Assembly (NCBI GenBank): GCA_016722075.1
Contig: JADKGW010000001.1
Location: 2,046,001 to 2,110,000 of the forward strand
Reading direction: 5' to 3'
DNA from: Candidatus Kouleothrix ribensis
GTDB taxonomy: Bacteria > Chloroflexota > Chloroflexia > Chloroflexales > Roseiflexaceae
DNA length: 64,000 bases
Position 1 is the first letter of the stretch. Each line of letters opens with the position of its first letter. Shown in pieces: positions 7,801 to 15,829 of the stretch. Both the position numbers and the translations under genes were made by a program. The notes under the pieces were generated by a model that made no database searches, was not told the DNA's origin, and saw only the letters and a list, made by a program, of their open reading frames with translations.

Positions 7801-9668
7801 TGGTTGACCGGGTCGCCGTCTGGGTCGCCATTCGCGCGGGCGCACAACGTCGGATTATCGCCAGCATAGTAAACACCCCAGTCGCCAGGGCTGACCAGCG
7901 AGGGCTTGTTTGGCGGGCGGCTCGCCCCCTGCTGATAGACGCCAAAGCGGATGACGATCTCCGGCCCGACATAGCCGCCATTGGCCCAGACGCGCCAGCG
8001 ACTCTCGTAGGTGCCACTGCCTGCCGGCGCCACCATCGGGTGGTCGTCGTAGAAGCGGAAGGTGTACTCCTGGCCGTTGCTCACCCGGCCCTGCACCGCA
8101 ACGTGGGGGAAGTCGCTGTAATTGTTGGCGATCGGCCGCAGCATATCGCCGCGATCCTGGCGCAGTTCGCCGCTGTTGACACGCACGGTGATCTCAGGCT
8201 GGAATCGCTGACCGGGGCTCACCGATGATGGGCTGTTGATGCGGACAAGCTCGACACCAGAAGCGTTGCCAGTGGGTGGCTGGCCATTGGGAACTACAAG
8301 ACTAAACCAGATCAGTGGGCCGAAGTAGGTGCCACCGGGGTTGCGCAGCTGCCACTGGCCTTTATAGGTTCCCGGCGAGATGTCGCCTGGAATCTGCAGC
8401 GGCACGCTGAGATCGACCTCTGCGCTAGGCGCTGTGGTGGGCACGTTGATAGTGCTTGGTGCGCCAAGCTGGTTTCCATCGCGGAAGACCAGCTGGTAGC
8501 CGCTGCCCCAAGTGGTTCTACCCGTATTGCGCATGCGCCACGTTTTTGTAAGCCCCTGCCCTGGCCCGATCACCGACCCGTCGGGGAGGGTACGGTCGGC
8601 GAGGAAGAGGGCGGAGTCAGTTACTGCTATCGGGGAGTTGTTACTATCCCCATCGAACCACCCACCGATATAGCGACCTTTTGTTGGTCGAAAAGTTGTA
8701 CCACGAGAACCAACATATGGTTTAGGCCACCAACTAAACCACAAATTATAGCTCACTTCTCCATTACAGTTCCTTAGAGGATCTCGGACTTGATTGCCAG
8801 GAGATGTCCAGGGATCCCATCCGAAGGGATCGGTAATTGCCCATTCTTGCGAAGGTTCATCCCATCGGAACACGGAGAAATGCAAATGAACGCCCCAATA
8901 GTTATCTCGAAGGGCTCCGTTTACATGAGCTGACCCTCCGATTTTTCCAATAGGAAAGCCAGGAATATTGACTGGGTCACCCTTATTGACGTATATCTCT
9001 GCCAGATGAGCATAGCGAGTAAGATATCCTTCCGGGTGATATATCTCTACGACTCTTCCTAGAGTACTACCATCATCTCCTGCAAATACAACGGTTCCAG
9101 CAGCAGATGCTAGTGCATCACCTGTAACGGCGAAGTCGTGTCCATCGTGGCCGTCGTAGAAGAAGTAGGTTTCAGTCGATGGTGATTGATAACCTAAGAT
9201 AGAGTAGGGAATGGATGATATAGGGGTCGTGTAAGGAAAGAAAAGATGTTGGCCTGAATCACTTGCATATGCGATTGTTCCCCCAGCAAGAGGATCTCTT
9301 GTATCTCCAACATATGCTGGCCTATGATCGTCAAATGACATTTTCTCACCCAGGGCGCTTATTCGACCATCTCGCTTATAATTTGGGCTGGCATGATCCA
9401 TTTGCGTGACCCAAATATCCTCCTTAAAGCTTCCGTTAAACGGTTGATACAGAAAAGGTGTTGGAGGATTTCTTAAATATGAATCCGGGCTTCTAGTGTC
9501 CGTGCAGTATTTATTAGGAGATGGCGGTCTTTTATTTTGAATATCTGCCACAATAAGTTGATTTTTCAGATTTGAGCTGTGCGGATTAGTATCAATCTTT
9601 CCTAAAGCGGAGGTTATGGCTATTGGAATAACGAGAAATACACTGATTATATTGCAATGAAATGACAT
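4893..9668 (-). CDS. Large secreted M23 peptidase/NBR1-Ig/Fn3/DUF2341/LamG/PPC protein
   Basis: 1591 residues. The N-terminus has a hydrophobic signal segment (residues 7-22). Residues about 160-290 are an M23 (LytM) peptidase-like domain with GHDGHDFAV, RYAHLAEIYV and HLHFSVFRW, keeping the H-x-H motif. Then come an NBR1-type Ig domain (TKTWRMRNTGRTTWGSGY), several Fn3-like modules, DUF2341 (WWNNAYASKRTVVVSN), a LamG-like domain (GSGSTVSDASGNGNNGTLSG), a CARDB-like region, and a PPC domain (DLDWVRFEATAGTAYIL). The C-terminus IFLPLVRR is a tail often seen on Chloroflexota exported proteins. It is probably a cell-envelope or extracellular protein that binds or trims peptidoglycan or glycans. 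A strong GGAGG precedes the ATG. The first 300 codons are clearly more AT-rich than the rest. Confidence 0.85.
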   Translation of the reverse strand: MSFHCNIISVFLVIPIAITSALGKIDTNPHSSNLKNQLIVADIQNKRPPSPNKYCTDTRSPDSYLRNPPTPFLYQPFNGSFKEDIWVTQMDHASPNYKRDGRISALGEKMSFDDHRPAYVGDTRDPLAGGTIAYASDSGQHLFFPYTTPISSIPYSILGYQSPSTETYFFYDGHDGHDFAVTGDALASAAGTVVFAGDDGSTLGRVVEIYHPEGYLTRYAHLAEIYVNKGDPVNIPGFPIGKIGGSAHVNGALRDNYWGVHLHFSVFRWDEPSQEWAITDPFGWDPWTSPGNQVRDPLRNCNGEVSYNLWFSWWPKPYVGSRGTTFRPTKGRYIGGWFDGDSNNSPIAVTDSALFLADRTLPDGSVIGPGQGLTKTWRMRNTGRTTWGSGYQLVFRDGNQLGAPSTINVPTTAPSAEVDLSVPLQIPGDISPGTYKGQWQLRNPGGTYFGPLIWFSLVVPNGQPPTGNASGVELVRINSPSSVSPGQRFQPEITVRVNSGELRQDRGDMLRPIANNYSDFPHVAVQGRVSNGQEYTFRFYDDHPMVAPAGSGTYESRWRVWANGGYVGPEIVIRFGVYQQGASRPPNKPSLVSPGDWGVYYAGDNPTLCARANGDPDGDPVNQYYFDIYDSGQLWNSGWVSSSCVTAQGLGAFGYQWRVKVRDSHNVESEWSDTWRFNIYSTNFTISEFRFDPPSPSNASLVKVYVTIQGNGGHAWRRLMVNTATDGSGNGEWRELAGWLDYPTMVADWQPFHLAEGQHRVRLEVKRFESDTNVVIEDRVYTVTRGVPSRPVLLNPSRNFWSSDRTITFRWKSSLRATGYTLYVGTSDDPRQSPLVQVSLAGTEYTYTFSQDYGRLNWRVDATNEIGVMDQDLPGWFGIDQVPPVSAVNTQRTSSLTYENQFAVSWDGNDNASGVYTYDVQVRSLPDGQWTDWLTGYPYASAIFTGQPGRTYEFRTRARDIAGNVEAYPTNPDISVRIDPAHRPPLAWWNNAYASKRTVVVSNRMADGVLPAAYPVLLHFDSSTTPTASEIYNGSLSAQKGDDVRLVYNDQTELARQILTFSPTAVDIWFPAAADIPAGGSSNAYSLYYGNAQATNPGYQATDVFQPRPDPNTRLLLYFNEGSGSTVSDASGNGNNGTLSGNFAQPWPQGRFWSGLRFDGASRVLIPDSPSQRFGNQITVEAWVRPTVIDNRTRNIVSKISSTAGSAFRILLRDGYPLFIVSVEGGEYGAVSSLRLNANQWYHVAGIYDGPFVRIWVDGVERGWVYANGNAIRPSSATLMVGDTTYGGELFIGDIDQVKISAAALTSFPYAKVSVDPTAAAGAELRPVTVGATDVVIQSLETSPNPGGGILVQATLKNQGAFPTYNEFFVHLYGNHTPTGPGDLSNGVGFWVNAPIAAGETITLTTVLAETAIPALASVQATPAADQTFDLAAQVDSLGALNDSNRSNNILNGPQICLASADSFEGDDTTAQAKPIQLGQPQTHTFDKVDDLDWVRFEATAGTAYILRTFALGTSADTQIALYSQDGTTLLASNDDYGDTLASQIEWTAPASGTYYLQVRHWNPNAGGCGNGYQLSVSTKTVGIFLPLVRR

Positions 9669-9929
9669 TTATGGCCTCCTGGGCTGAGTTGCAGAGCATT
9701 CAGAGCAATTATGCTGGTCATGTAGTGGCTGAGTCGCGAATGACCGCCTACAGGCGTGTTTGGCGTCGTAGGGGTAGAAATAGTCGCTCTACTGCCGGGC
9801 GCACTATTCGGTATACAGGTACTACCAAACGACTTTGCTAGTCGATATGTTATGTTTACCCTATGCCGCGTTACCCTAGCGTTACGCTGTCTGCGACGAC
9901 TGGCCGTAAGCAAGGAGACAATGTGCTGC

Positions 9930-10605
9930 TTAGCCCAGTTTAGCGTTGGAGTTAGCAGCCACGGCTTCTAAAAGAATACGCCGCGCTCGATCCGTGGCGT
10001 GCGCGGACATCGCCTGTAGTGCCTCGGCAATCGTATCTGCTAATTGGTCAGGTAACCTCTGCTGCCGAGCATCGAGTAACGTCTGGGCATACTCGGTTGC
10101 TGCAGAAAGCTGGTTTGATGCAAGCGCGACGGCAATTAGTGGGAGCAGCGCAAGCCACTGGAACGGGAAGGTCAGGTTGTCTGCCTGCATCAGCGCTAGT
10201 CCGGCCTGACCAAGCTCCTTAGCGCGCCCGAGGTTGGCGCACTGGAGCTCTATCCAGGCCAGGTTGGCCAACGCAGCTCCCTCATAGACGCGGAGTCTGG
10301 CCGCACGTGCATGCTCCAGCCCACGGAGCGCGTACTGCTCGGCCTGCTCTGTTTGCCGCCGCAGCCGATAAAGCACCGACAGGTAGGTCAGGCTCTGCAC
10401 CCGTAGCCGAGCATGCCCGATCTGCTCGGCGAGGGTGAGCCCTGCCTGAAGAGGCGCACCGGCCTCCGAAAGCTTGTCGCTTCAGAGAAAGGTGATCCCA
10501 AGCCTGTATGTTGCCTGCGCAAGGACATCCAAATCGCCGCACCGTTGTGCCGCTTCAAGCGCCGCACGGCTATTTCGGATGCGATTGGGCTCGTAATTCT
10601 GGTGA
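9930..10605 (-). pseudogene. C-terminal TPR remnant of a large ATPase-type regulator
   Basis: The minus strand encodes repeated TPR-like helices (RAALEAAQRCGDLDVLAQA, TLAEQIGHARLRVQSLTYLS, QYALRGLEHARAARLRVYEG, ALANLAWIELQCANLGRAKE). The frame is interrupted by a TGA in the complement near 10480, where the repeat pattern predicts Trp (ITFL-stop-SDKLSEAG). Upstream of about 10605 the homology simply ends, so the ATPase and DNA-binding parts are missing. The surrounding DNA is AT-richer. This is a decayed fragment of the AAA/TPR or guanylate-cyclase-TPR regulator type common in the phylum. Confidence 0.7.
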
Positions 10606-10883
10606 TTTAAGCCCATTCATGGCTTTGGTAAGCGGTTTATCGAAAGGGCAACATCGATTGTTGGCTTCGGGAAGTGGTGAATCGCATCAGTGCGTAAGTC
10701 CTATCTTTTATATGCCAAACTGCTGTAATGTGCTCATTCTATTGGTAGGTGTCACTTCAAGCAATGTATCCGATTGCCATGATTTGGCTGGATTATTTGC
10801 TATGATAGTAGTATCTTATACCCACTAATCAACGTTATGATGATGAGTAGTTTGTAGTATGTGTTCGCCGCAGGAGATTGAGT

Positions 10884-11720
10884 ATGGTAACAAGTAACCA
10901 TCGATTGAGCCAAACGGGGGGCGGCCAACGAATACGAGAGCTGCGGCAATCCGCAGAACTCTCATTGATCGACCTTGCGGCGAAACTAGACGTGGAGTTT
11001 GGGAAGCAGATTGACGCTGGACATATCAACAAAATAGAAACTGGACGTATCAAGCTTCCACTCGCGGAAACGCTTGACACTATACTGATGGGGTTACAGG
11101 CTAGCTATCGTGATCGTCGAGATGTGTTAGGGGCATTTGGCTACTCTCTGCCCTTGGAACTCCCGACAGAGCATGAAATCGAAGAAGGGATCCGACTCGC
11201 TACGTTCAGTTTGAACAATGCCACCTACCCAATCTGTCTCATTGACTATGGCCAACGATTATGGTCATGGAATAGATTTGTTCCACGCCTGATAGGCCTT
11301 CATCCCGACGATTCTCTCACAAAGCAATACTATGGTATAACAACCCCCGATCTTACTTTCAACCAGCAACTGCCGACACATATTCTTGTGGCAAACCCAA
11401 ATGAATATCTCCCGGTAATGCTACAGTACATAAAGACTGCTCTACATCCATACCGCGCTCAGACGTGGTATAAGGAGCTGATTAGCAGTTGGTTCACACT
11501 TCCAGGCTTTAGGGAGCTCTGGAACATGCTCCCAAATGATGGGATGAGAGAAGTTGTATCAATTCAGATTAACGTTCCACAACATGGTGTATTACATTTT
11601 CGAATGTCTACATCTGATGTTCTCTTAGATCCTCGTTTTCAGATTCTTCACTTCACACCTTTTGGGGCACGGACCCTTCGTGCTTGTGCCATATGGGCAG
11701 AAGAGGAGGGGATTGACTAA
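10884..11720 (+). CDS. XRE-family regulator with MmyB-like ligand-binding region
   Basis: 278 residues. Residues about 10-70 form an XRE helix-turn-helix (QRIRELRQSAELSLIDLAAKL, GHINKIETGRIKLP). The remainder (RLWSWNRFVPRLIGL, ELWNMLP, RFQILHFTPFGARTLRAC) resembles the MmyB/PAS-like ligand-binding part of this regulator group. ATG 10884 has an AGGAG seven bases upstream; the TTG at 10878 is too close to that site. The gene is clearly lower in GC than its neighbours and may have come by transfer. Its target and ligand are unknown; no operator palindrome stood out. Confidence 0.75.
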   Translation: MVTSNHRLSQTGGGQRIRELRQSAELSLIDLAAKLDVEFGKQIDAGHINKIETGRIKLPLAETLDTILMGLQASYRDRRDVLGAFGYSLPLELPTEHEIEEGIRLATFSLNNATYPICLIDYGQRLWSWNRFVPRLIGLHPDDSLTKQYYGITTPDLTFNQQLPTHILVANPNEYLPVMLQYIKTALHPYRAQTWYKELISSWFTLPGFRELWNMLPNDGMREVVSIQINVPQHGVLHFRMSTSDVLLDPRFQILHFTPFGARTLRACAIWAEEEGID

Positions 11721-11741
11721 TGACGTGCGTTGATATGACAC

Positions 11742-11776
11742 AAAAACGCCGCGACAGTCCTCAGGCTGTCGCGGCG
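11742..11776 (-). terminator. Terminator hairpin between the XRE gene and radC
   Basis: An 11-bp perfect GC-rich stem (11747-11757 with 11766-11776) is followed on the minus strand by TTTTTG (complement of 11741-11746). It serves the minus-strand radC gene ending at 11790 and may also act on the plus-strand gene ending at 11720. Confidence 0.8.
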
Positions 11777-11789
11777 TCAGAATCGTTAT

Positions 11790-12248
11790 TTAGCTCTTGC
11801 TGAAGCCTAATCCTTTCTCCTTCATGCTCAGCCATTTTCCTTTCCCCAGGATGAGATGGTCAAGCACGCACACATCAAGCAGCTTGCCTGCCTCCACGAT
11901 TTGGCGCGTCACCAGCACATCCTCCGGGGATGCGTCGACCGCACCGCTGGAGTGGTTGTGGCAGACTATGATGGCCGCCGCGCTGAGCTTGATTGCCTCG
12001 CGGAATACTTCGACCACGCGCACCATTGAGGCGTTGAGGCTGCCCTGGTAGACGCGGTGGGCTTTCAGCATGTGGTTCTTGGTGCCTAGGCACATGGTCC
12101 AAAGCTCATCCTGCTCCAGCAGACCCATGCGCGCCATCAGGTAGGCGGCCGCATCAGTTGGGCTGCGCACCTGCTCGCGCTGCACCGGGCGTAGCAGCTC
12201 GGCGACGAAGGCGATCAGCGCCTGCACATCGTCGGGCACCTCGCCCAT
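11790..12248 (-). CDS. radC: RadC-family JAMM-domain protein
   Basis: 152 residues, only the RadC (MPN/JAMM) domain without the N-terminal helix-hairpin-helix of full-length RadC. The metal motif is intact: HNHSSGAVDASPED fits HxHx7SxxD. Short RadC proteins are frequent on plasmids and integrative elements. It directly follows (2-base gap) the remnant of a DnaN-like gene on the same strand, suggesting it was the last gene of a replication/repair operon whose upstream part is now at 14.5-17.3 kb. The biochemical role of RadC proteins is not settled. Confidence 0.85.
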   Translation of the reverse strand: MGEVPDDVQALIAFVAELLRPVQREQVRSPTDAAAYLMARMGLLEQDELWTMCLGTKNHMLKAHRVYQGSLNASMVRVVEVFREAIKLSAAAIIVCHNHSSGAVDASPEDVLVTRQIVEAGKLLDVCVLDHLILGKGKWLSMKEKGLGFSKS

Positions 12249-12250
12249 GG

Positions 12251-12394
12251 TCAGGGCGTCACCCGGTCGTTGGGCAGGCCGGCGACGAGATCGGTGAAGA
12301 GCCCCGTCGGCAGCAGGACACTGCCGGAGCGCTCGACCTGCGCGCCGATCCAGACGGTGATGCCGAGGTTGAGATCGGTCGCGCTGCTGCGGGG
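12251..12394 (-). pseudogene. DnaN (beta sliding clamp)-like fragment
   Basis: About 44 codons read SATDLNLGITVWIGAQVE, VLLPTGLFTDLV and LPNDRV, which match the first domain of DNA polymerase III beta subunit. The homology begins abruptly near 12394 and stops at a TGA two bases before radC, so at most an eighth of a clamp remains. The position just upstream of radC implies a former dnaN-radC gene pair. Confidence 0.55.
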
Positions 12395-12702
12395 GGAGGA
12401 TGAGGGGTGCGGCCGATGTTGCTGTTCAGCCAGCGGGGATCGGATGGGCCGCTGCAACGAACGATCAGGACTGTTATTCCACGACAAGCCTGGGCGTATC
12501 CGCTGCCGGTGACGCAACCGCTCCGCACCGTAACGATCCCTTCTCTCGCATAGGCTGCCTTGCGGCATATACTGGAGGTGTGAGGGGCACAGCGCCCTGT
12601 TTGGGTGTGTATCGTACGCCATCACGCCGTTCAGCCCCCGGCCGACGACTGCGCAGCTGTTCAGGCCGTTGATGGGTGCGCGCACACGACGCGGAGGTTG
12701 CG
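12395..12702. other. Non-coding junction region
   Basis: No convincing gene is seen on either strand. The region separates the cut minus-strand dnaN-like fragment from a plus-strand group of small genes, so an insertion or deletion boundary must lie here. The last 15 bases hold the Shine-Dalgarno (GCGGAGG) of the next gene. Confidence 0.4.
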
Positions 12703-12867
12703 ATGAATCGCACACAGCTGCACACCTCGCGTCTCGTGATCGGCCTGCTGCTGGTGATGACGGCCATACTGCTGTTTGTCTTTGGCGGCGAATCCGTCGC
12801 AACCGCCGGGGCAGTCGCCCTGCTCGTGCTGGGGCTGATCAGCATCGCTATCGCGCGCAGAGGCTAG
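12703..12867 (+). CDS. Small two-helix membrane protein
   Basis: 54 residues with two hydrophobic stretches (LVIGLLLVMTAILLFVFGG and AVALLVLGLISIAIA) and a basic C-terminus. The ATG at 12703 has a GCGGAGG six bases upstream. It is followed after 34 bases by another small membrane gene of similar design, so they probably form one unit. No family was recognised. Confidence 0.6.
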   Translation: MNRTQLHTSRLVIGLLLVMTAILLFVFGGESVATAGAVALLVLGLISIAIARRG

Positions 12868-12901
12868 CCTCGTGAGGGCGCCACGCGAAAGGAGCATTGC
12901 G

Positions 12902-13093
12902 ATGCGTGCAACACCTGGAGCCAGGCAGTTCAGCGGTCGCATGATGGTGATCGTGGGCTTTGTCATGCTGGTGCTCAACGCGGCTGACTACCTGTTCGAC
13001 TGGAACCAGTTCGGCCCCTGGTTCGTAGCCGTCGGGATCATGTTCGTGGCCATCGGCGCCGGCCGCGTACGCAGCGCCAGGAGCCAGCGATGA
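12902..13093 (+). CDS. Small membrane protein
   Basis: 63 residues with two hydrophobic segments (MMVIVGFVMLVLNAADYLF and PWFVAVGIMFVAIGAG) and a basic tail. AAAGGAG precedes the ATG at 12902. The stop overlaps the ATG of the next, broken gene (ATGA at 13090), pointing to translational coupling. Function unknown. Confidence 0.65.
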   Translation: MRATPGARQFSGRMMVIVGFVMLVLNAADYLFDWNQFGPWFVAVGIMFVAIGAGRVRSARSQR

Positions 13094-13542
13094 GCGCTGT
13101 GTCCCTCGCCCTATCTGCGCGGAACCTGAACGGGCGTATGTTCACGCTGCCAGCAGACTTTGGCGGCACGTACAACGTCGCGGTCATCGCATTTCAGCGC
13201 TGGCATCAGGAGTTGGTCGACTCGTGATTTCGGTATCTTGAGCCGCTGGTGGCCGCCCATCCCGATCTGCGGGCCTATGAGCTGCCGATGATCGGCGGGC
13301 TGTACCGCCTCGCCCGCCCCTTCATCGATGGCGGGATGGCCGCCGCGATCGCAGACCCGGTGGTGCGCGATCGGACGCTGACCGTCTACACCGACGTGCG
13401 CCGAGTCATGGCGGCGCTGCAGATCCCGAGCACCGCCACGATGACGCTCTTGCTGGTGGATCGCAGCGGGCGCATCTTCTGGCGCGACGCAGGCGCCTAC
13501 GACGCGGAGCGAGCGGCGGGCCTGGAGCGCGCAGCGCCACAT
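13090..13542 (+). pseudogene. Thioredoxin-fold ATP10-like protein, broken by an in-frame TGA
   Basis: From the ATG at 13090 the frame encodes LPADFGGTYNVAVIAFQRWH, then a TGA at 13225-13227, then in the same frame LEPLVAAHPDLRAYELPMIG, YRLARPFIDGGMAAAIADPV, YTDVRRVMAALQIP and LLLVDRSGRIFWRDAG. This is the pattern of ATP10-related thioredoxin-fold proteins. The TGA sits where relatives, as I recall them, have Trp (VDSW). After about 13542 the similarity ends near the start of the next gene. TGA is used as a normal stop elsewhere here, so a nonsense mutation is the simplest reading. Confidence 0.6.
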
Positions 13543-13567
13543 CATGTCGCTCCATGGGGAGGTGCAT

Positions 13568-14581
13568 ATGTCCTGGCTGAACGCCGTGAAGGGCGACTCA
13601 CTCGCCTGGCTGCTGGAGCCGGATGCGGCCAACCCGGGCGTACGCTATTTCGCCCTGCGCGACCTGTTGGAACGGCCCGCCGATGCTGCCGAGGTCGTTG
13701 CGGCGCAGGCAGCGGTGATGCGCAGCGGTCCAGTTCCGACGATTCTGGATGCGCAGCATCCTGACGGCTACTGGCACAAACCCGGCGGCGGCTATGGCAA
13801 GTATCGCGGCACCGCCTGGCAGATCATCTTCCTCGGCGAGCTCGGCGCTGACCCGGACGATGAACGCGTGCAGCGCGGCTGCGAGTACCTGCTCAACCAC
13901 ACCATCGCCGCCAATGGCGGTTTCGCATGCAGCAACACCACCCCCGTGCCTAGTAGTGTCGTCCATTGCCTGAACGGCAATCTGCTCGCCAGCCTGATCC
14001 GGCTCGGCCGGCTGGATGACCCGCGGGTGCAGCAGGCGCTGGCGTGGCAGGCGTGTGCGATTACGGGCGAGGAGCCAATCCGCTACTACCAGTCCGGCAC
14101 GAGCGGGCCGGCCTTCGCCTGTGCGGCCAACGCGGGCCAGCCGTGCGCCTGGGGCGCAACCAAAGCCATGAAGGCGCTGCTTGCTGTGCCGCCGGCGCAG
14201 CGCACATCGCTGATCCAGCAAGCTATAGAGCAGGGAGTGCAGCTGCTGCTGCGCTACCACCTAGCCAGCGCCAACTATCCCTTCACGGGCAAGATTAGCT
14301 CCGCCTGGTTCAAACTGGGCTTCCCGCTCAGCTACTGGAGCGATGTGTTGGAGACTCTGAGTGTGCTGGTCGCACTGGGCTATGGTCGCGATCCACGCCT
14401 GGCGGAGGCGTATCAGTGGCTGATGTCCAAACAGGATCAGCAGGGCCGCTGGAAGCTGGAGAACACCGTCAACGGCAAGATGTGGGTGGATATCGAGCGG
14501 CGCGGCAAGCCGAGCAAGTGGATCACCCTGCGTGTACTGCGGGTGGTCAAGGCCATCGAAGCAGCGACGCTCCGTCTCTGA
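13568..14581 (+). CDS. Alpha-alpha-toroid (terpenoid-cyclase-like) protein, often misnamed NifH
   Basis: 337 residues. Sequence blocks such as WLLEPDAANPGVRYFALRDL, QHPDGYWHKPGGGYGKYRGT, IAANGGFAC and SKQDQQGRWKLENT resemble prenyltransferase/squalene-oxidase repeats that build an alpha-alpha barrel. Close relatives in actinobacteria and Chloroflexota are, as I recall, often labelled nitrogen fixation protein NifH, but no P-loop or nitrogenase motif is present. ATG 13568 has GGGGAGGT upstream. The reaction, if any, is unknown. The 3' end overlaps the convergent gene at 14547-14795 by 35 bases. Confidence 0.7.
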   Translation: MSWLNAVKGDSLAWLLEPDAANPGVRYFALRDLLERPADAAEVVAAQAAVMRSGPVPTILDAQHPDGYWHKPGGGYGKYRGTAWQIIFLGELGADPDDERVQRGCEYLLNHTIAANGGFACSNTTPVPSSVVHCLNGNLLASLIRLGRLDDPRVQQALAWQACAITGEEPIRYYQSGTSGPAFACAANAGQPCAWGATKAMKALLAVPPAQRTSLIQQAIEQGVQLLLRYHLASANYPFTGKISSAWFKLGFPLSYWSDVLETLSVLVALGYGRDPRLAEAYQWLMSKQDQQGRWKLENTVNGKMWVDIERRGKPSKWITLRVLRVVKAIEAATLRL

Positions 14582-14795
14582 ACTGGTGGTCGGTTCGCAC
14601 CTGGCCGGCGGCCGGGTGATGCAGGAGCGTCAGGACGAAGATCGCGATGTGCTGCCCGCCGAAGAGCAGCGACACCAGGCTGCCGGCGAGCGCTGCCTCC
14701 AGGTGGGCTTTGACCAGGGCGGTCATCACGATCAGTAGCGCCAGGTCGGTGGCCGACAGAGCAGGGCGTGTCCAGCGCGATCGGCTCCGCCTCAC
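14547..14795 (-). CDS. Small hydrophobic protein coupled to ssb
   Basis: 82 residues from a GTG that overlaps the ssb stop codon (GTGA), suggesting translational coupling. A basic start is followed by hydrophobic segments (DLALLIVMTALVKAHLEAAL and IAIFVLTLLHH). No family was recognised. It could be a shadow frame, but the overlap geometry and hydrophobic pattern favour a real gene. Confidence 0.45.
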   Translation of the reverse strand: MRRSRSRWTRPALSATDLALLIVMTALVKAHLEAALAGSLVSLLFGGQHIAIFVLTLLHHPAAGQVRTDHQFRDGASLLRWP

Positions 14796-15220
14796 GAAGC
14801 CTCCTGCCACCACACCTGGGCTGGCTGGCGCTGCGCCTCGGCCGCCGGCAGCGGCGGGTCGGCGTTGAAGATCGTCTCGACGACCAGCGCCAGCTCGCTG
14901 CGCGTGATACGCACCAGCACCTCGTCGGCGCCATCAGCCAGCGGCAGACGCTCGATCCGCACGAACTCCCGCAGCTCCAGGTGTCCCTCAACCAGCACCC
15001 GGCTGCCCGTGCCGAACTGCTGCGCGACACTGGCGACCCGTGCGGCGCCGACAACCTCCATAGCAATCCGGGTTGTCTCAACGACCGGCTGCCCGGCGAG
15101 CAGGAACGTACGAGCGACGCAGAGCGTGCTCACCGCGTAGACAACCCCATCGTCGCGAATGTGGCGCTCCAGGTCGCGGCTGAGATGGCCGATCATCAGC
15201 ACCCGGCACAGGTTCGACAT
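14792..15220 (-). CDS. ssb: Single-stranded DNA-binding protein (SSB-like)
   Basis: 142 residues. The start MSNLCRVLMIGHLSRDLERH and the pattern GTGSRVLVEGHLELREF fit the OB-fold of bacterial SSB (N-x-V-x-L-I-G...L..D and G..V.V.G.L). The usual acidic C-terminal tip is missing; the protein ends WWQEAS, so it may not bind the normal SSB partners. It begins 3 bases after the preceding gene, with GAGGT before the ATG, in a four-gene minus-strand operon. Together with the DnaN remnant and RadC this suggests replication or repair functions of an integrated element. Confidence 0.75.
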   Translation of the reverse strand: MSNLCRVLMIGHLSRDLERHIRDDGVVYAVSTLCVARTFLLAGQPVVETTRIAMEVVGAARVASVAQQFGTGSRVLVEGHLELREFVRIERLPLADGADEVLVRITRSELALVVETIFNADPPLPAAEAQRQPAQVWWQEAS

Positions 15221-15223
15221 GAT

Positions 15224-15829
15224 CTACCTCGCTGGTGAGGGCGTCGCCCGTAGACTGAGCACGTAGCGCAGGTAGCGATCCTGCCCAAATCGTGTCACAA
15301 CGCCGCAAACGGTATTCCAGGCGACGCTGACCGCTGGCGTTGCAGGCGTAGCTCGCCAGTAGACCGCATCGCCCCACTGGGCGAGCGGGACGAGCTGGGC
15401 GGGACTTCCCGGCGCCGGCGGGAGCACCCGTGCGTGGTTGGGCGCTGTGAGCACCAGCGGCGGCAGCTGGTCGCTCCGTGATGCCGGCAGCAGCCGAGCG
15501 ACCTCGACGAGCAGGGGTGAGAGCGTCAGATCAAGCGCTGAGCGCGGATCGTTCGGCAGTGCGAAGGCGAAGTAGGGCCGGACGATACCGCTCAACTGCA
15601 CCCACTGGCCCCGGCGCAGCGCCTGGCTGTGGGTGTCGGCCTCAGCTGCCAGGTAGACGCCGAGGGTGCCATAGCTGGGGTGGTGCAGCCAGCTGGCAAG
15701 CAGCTGTCGCTCGCCACGGGCCGGCTGCGGTGGCCGGGAACCTCGATCCGCCGCGCCGGCCGGCAGGCGCTGCTGCCAGGCGCTTGTCCGCCCGACCAGT
15801 GTGATGGTGGTGGGGTGGCGGTCGCTCAC
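15224..15829 (-). CDS. Unknown protein of the ssb operon
   Basis: 201 residues from a GTG overlapping the stop of the upstream gene (GTGA). Pieces such as ITLVGRTSAWQQRLP, GQWVQLSGIVRPYFAF and VSVAWNTVCGVVTRF suggest beta-rich OB-like modules, but no family could be named. Close packing with an SSB on one side and a 490-residue protein on the other implies a shared process on single-stranded DNA. Confidence 0.65.
   Translation of the reverse strand: MSDRHPTTITLVGRTSAWQQRLPAGAADRGSRPPQPARGERQLLASWLHHPSYGTLGVYLAAEADTHSQALRRGQWVQLSGIVRPYFAFALPNDPRSALDLTLSPLLVEVARLLPASRSDQLPPLVLTAPNHARVLPPAPGSPAQLVPLAQWGDAVYWRATPATPAVSVAWNTVCGVVTRFGQDRYLRYVLSLRATPSPAR

Noticed and set aside
13225..13227. TGA as selenocysteine in the thioredoxin-fold gene
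   Set aside because: The position is expected to be Trp and not a redox Cys; no SECIS-like hairpin was evident just downstream.
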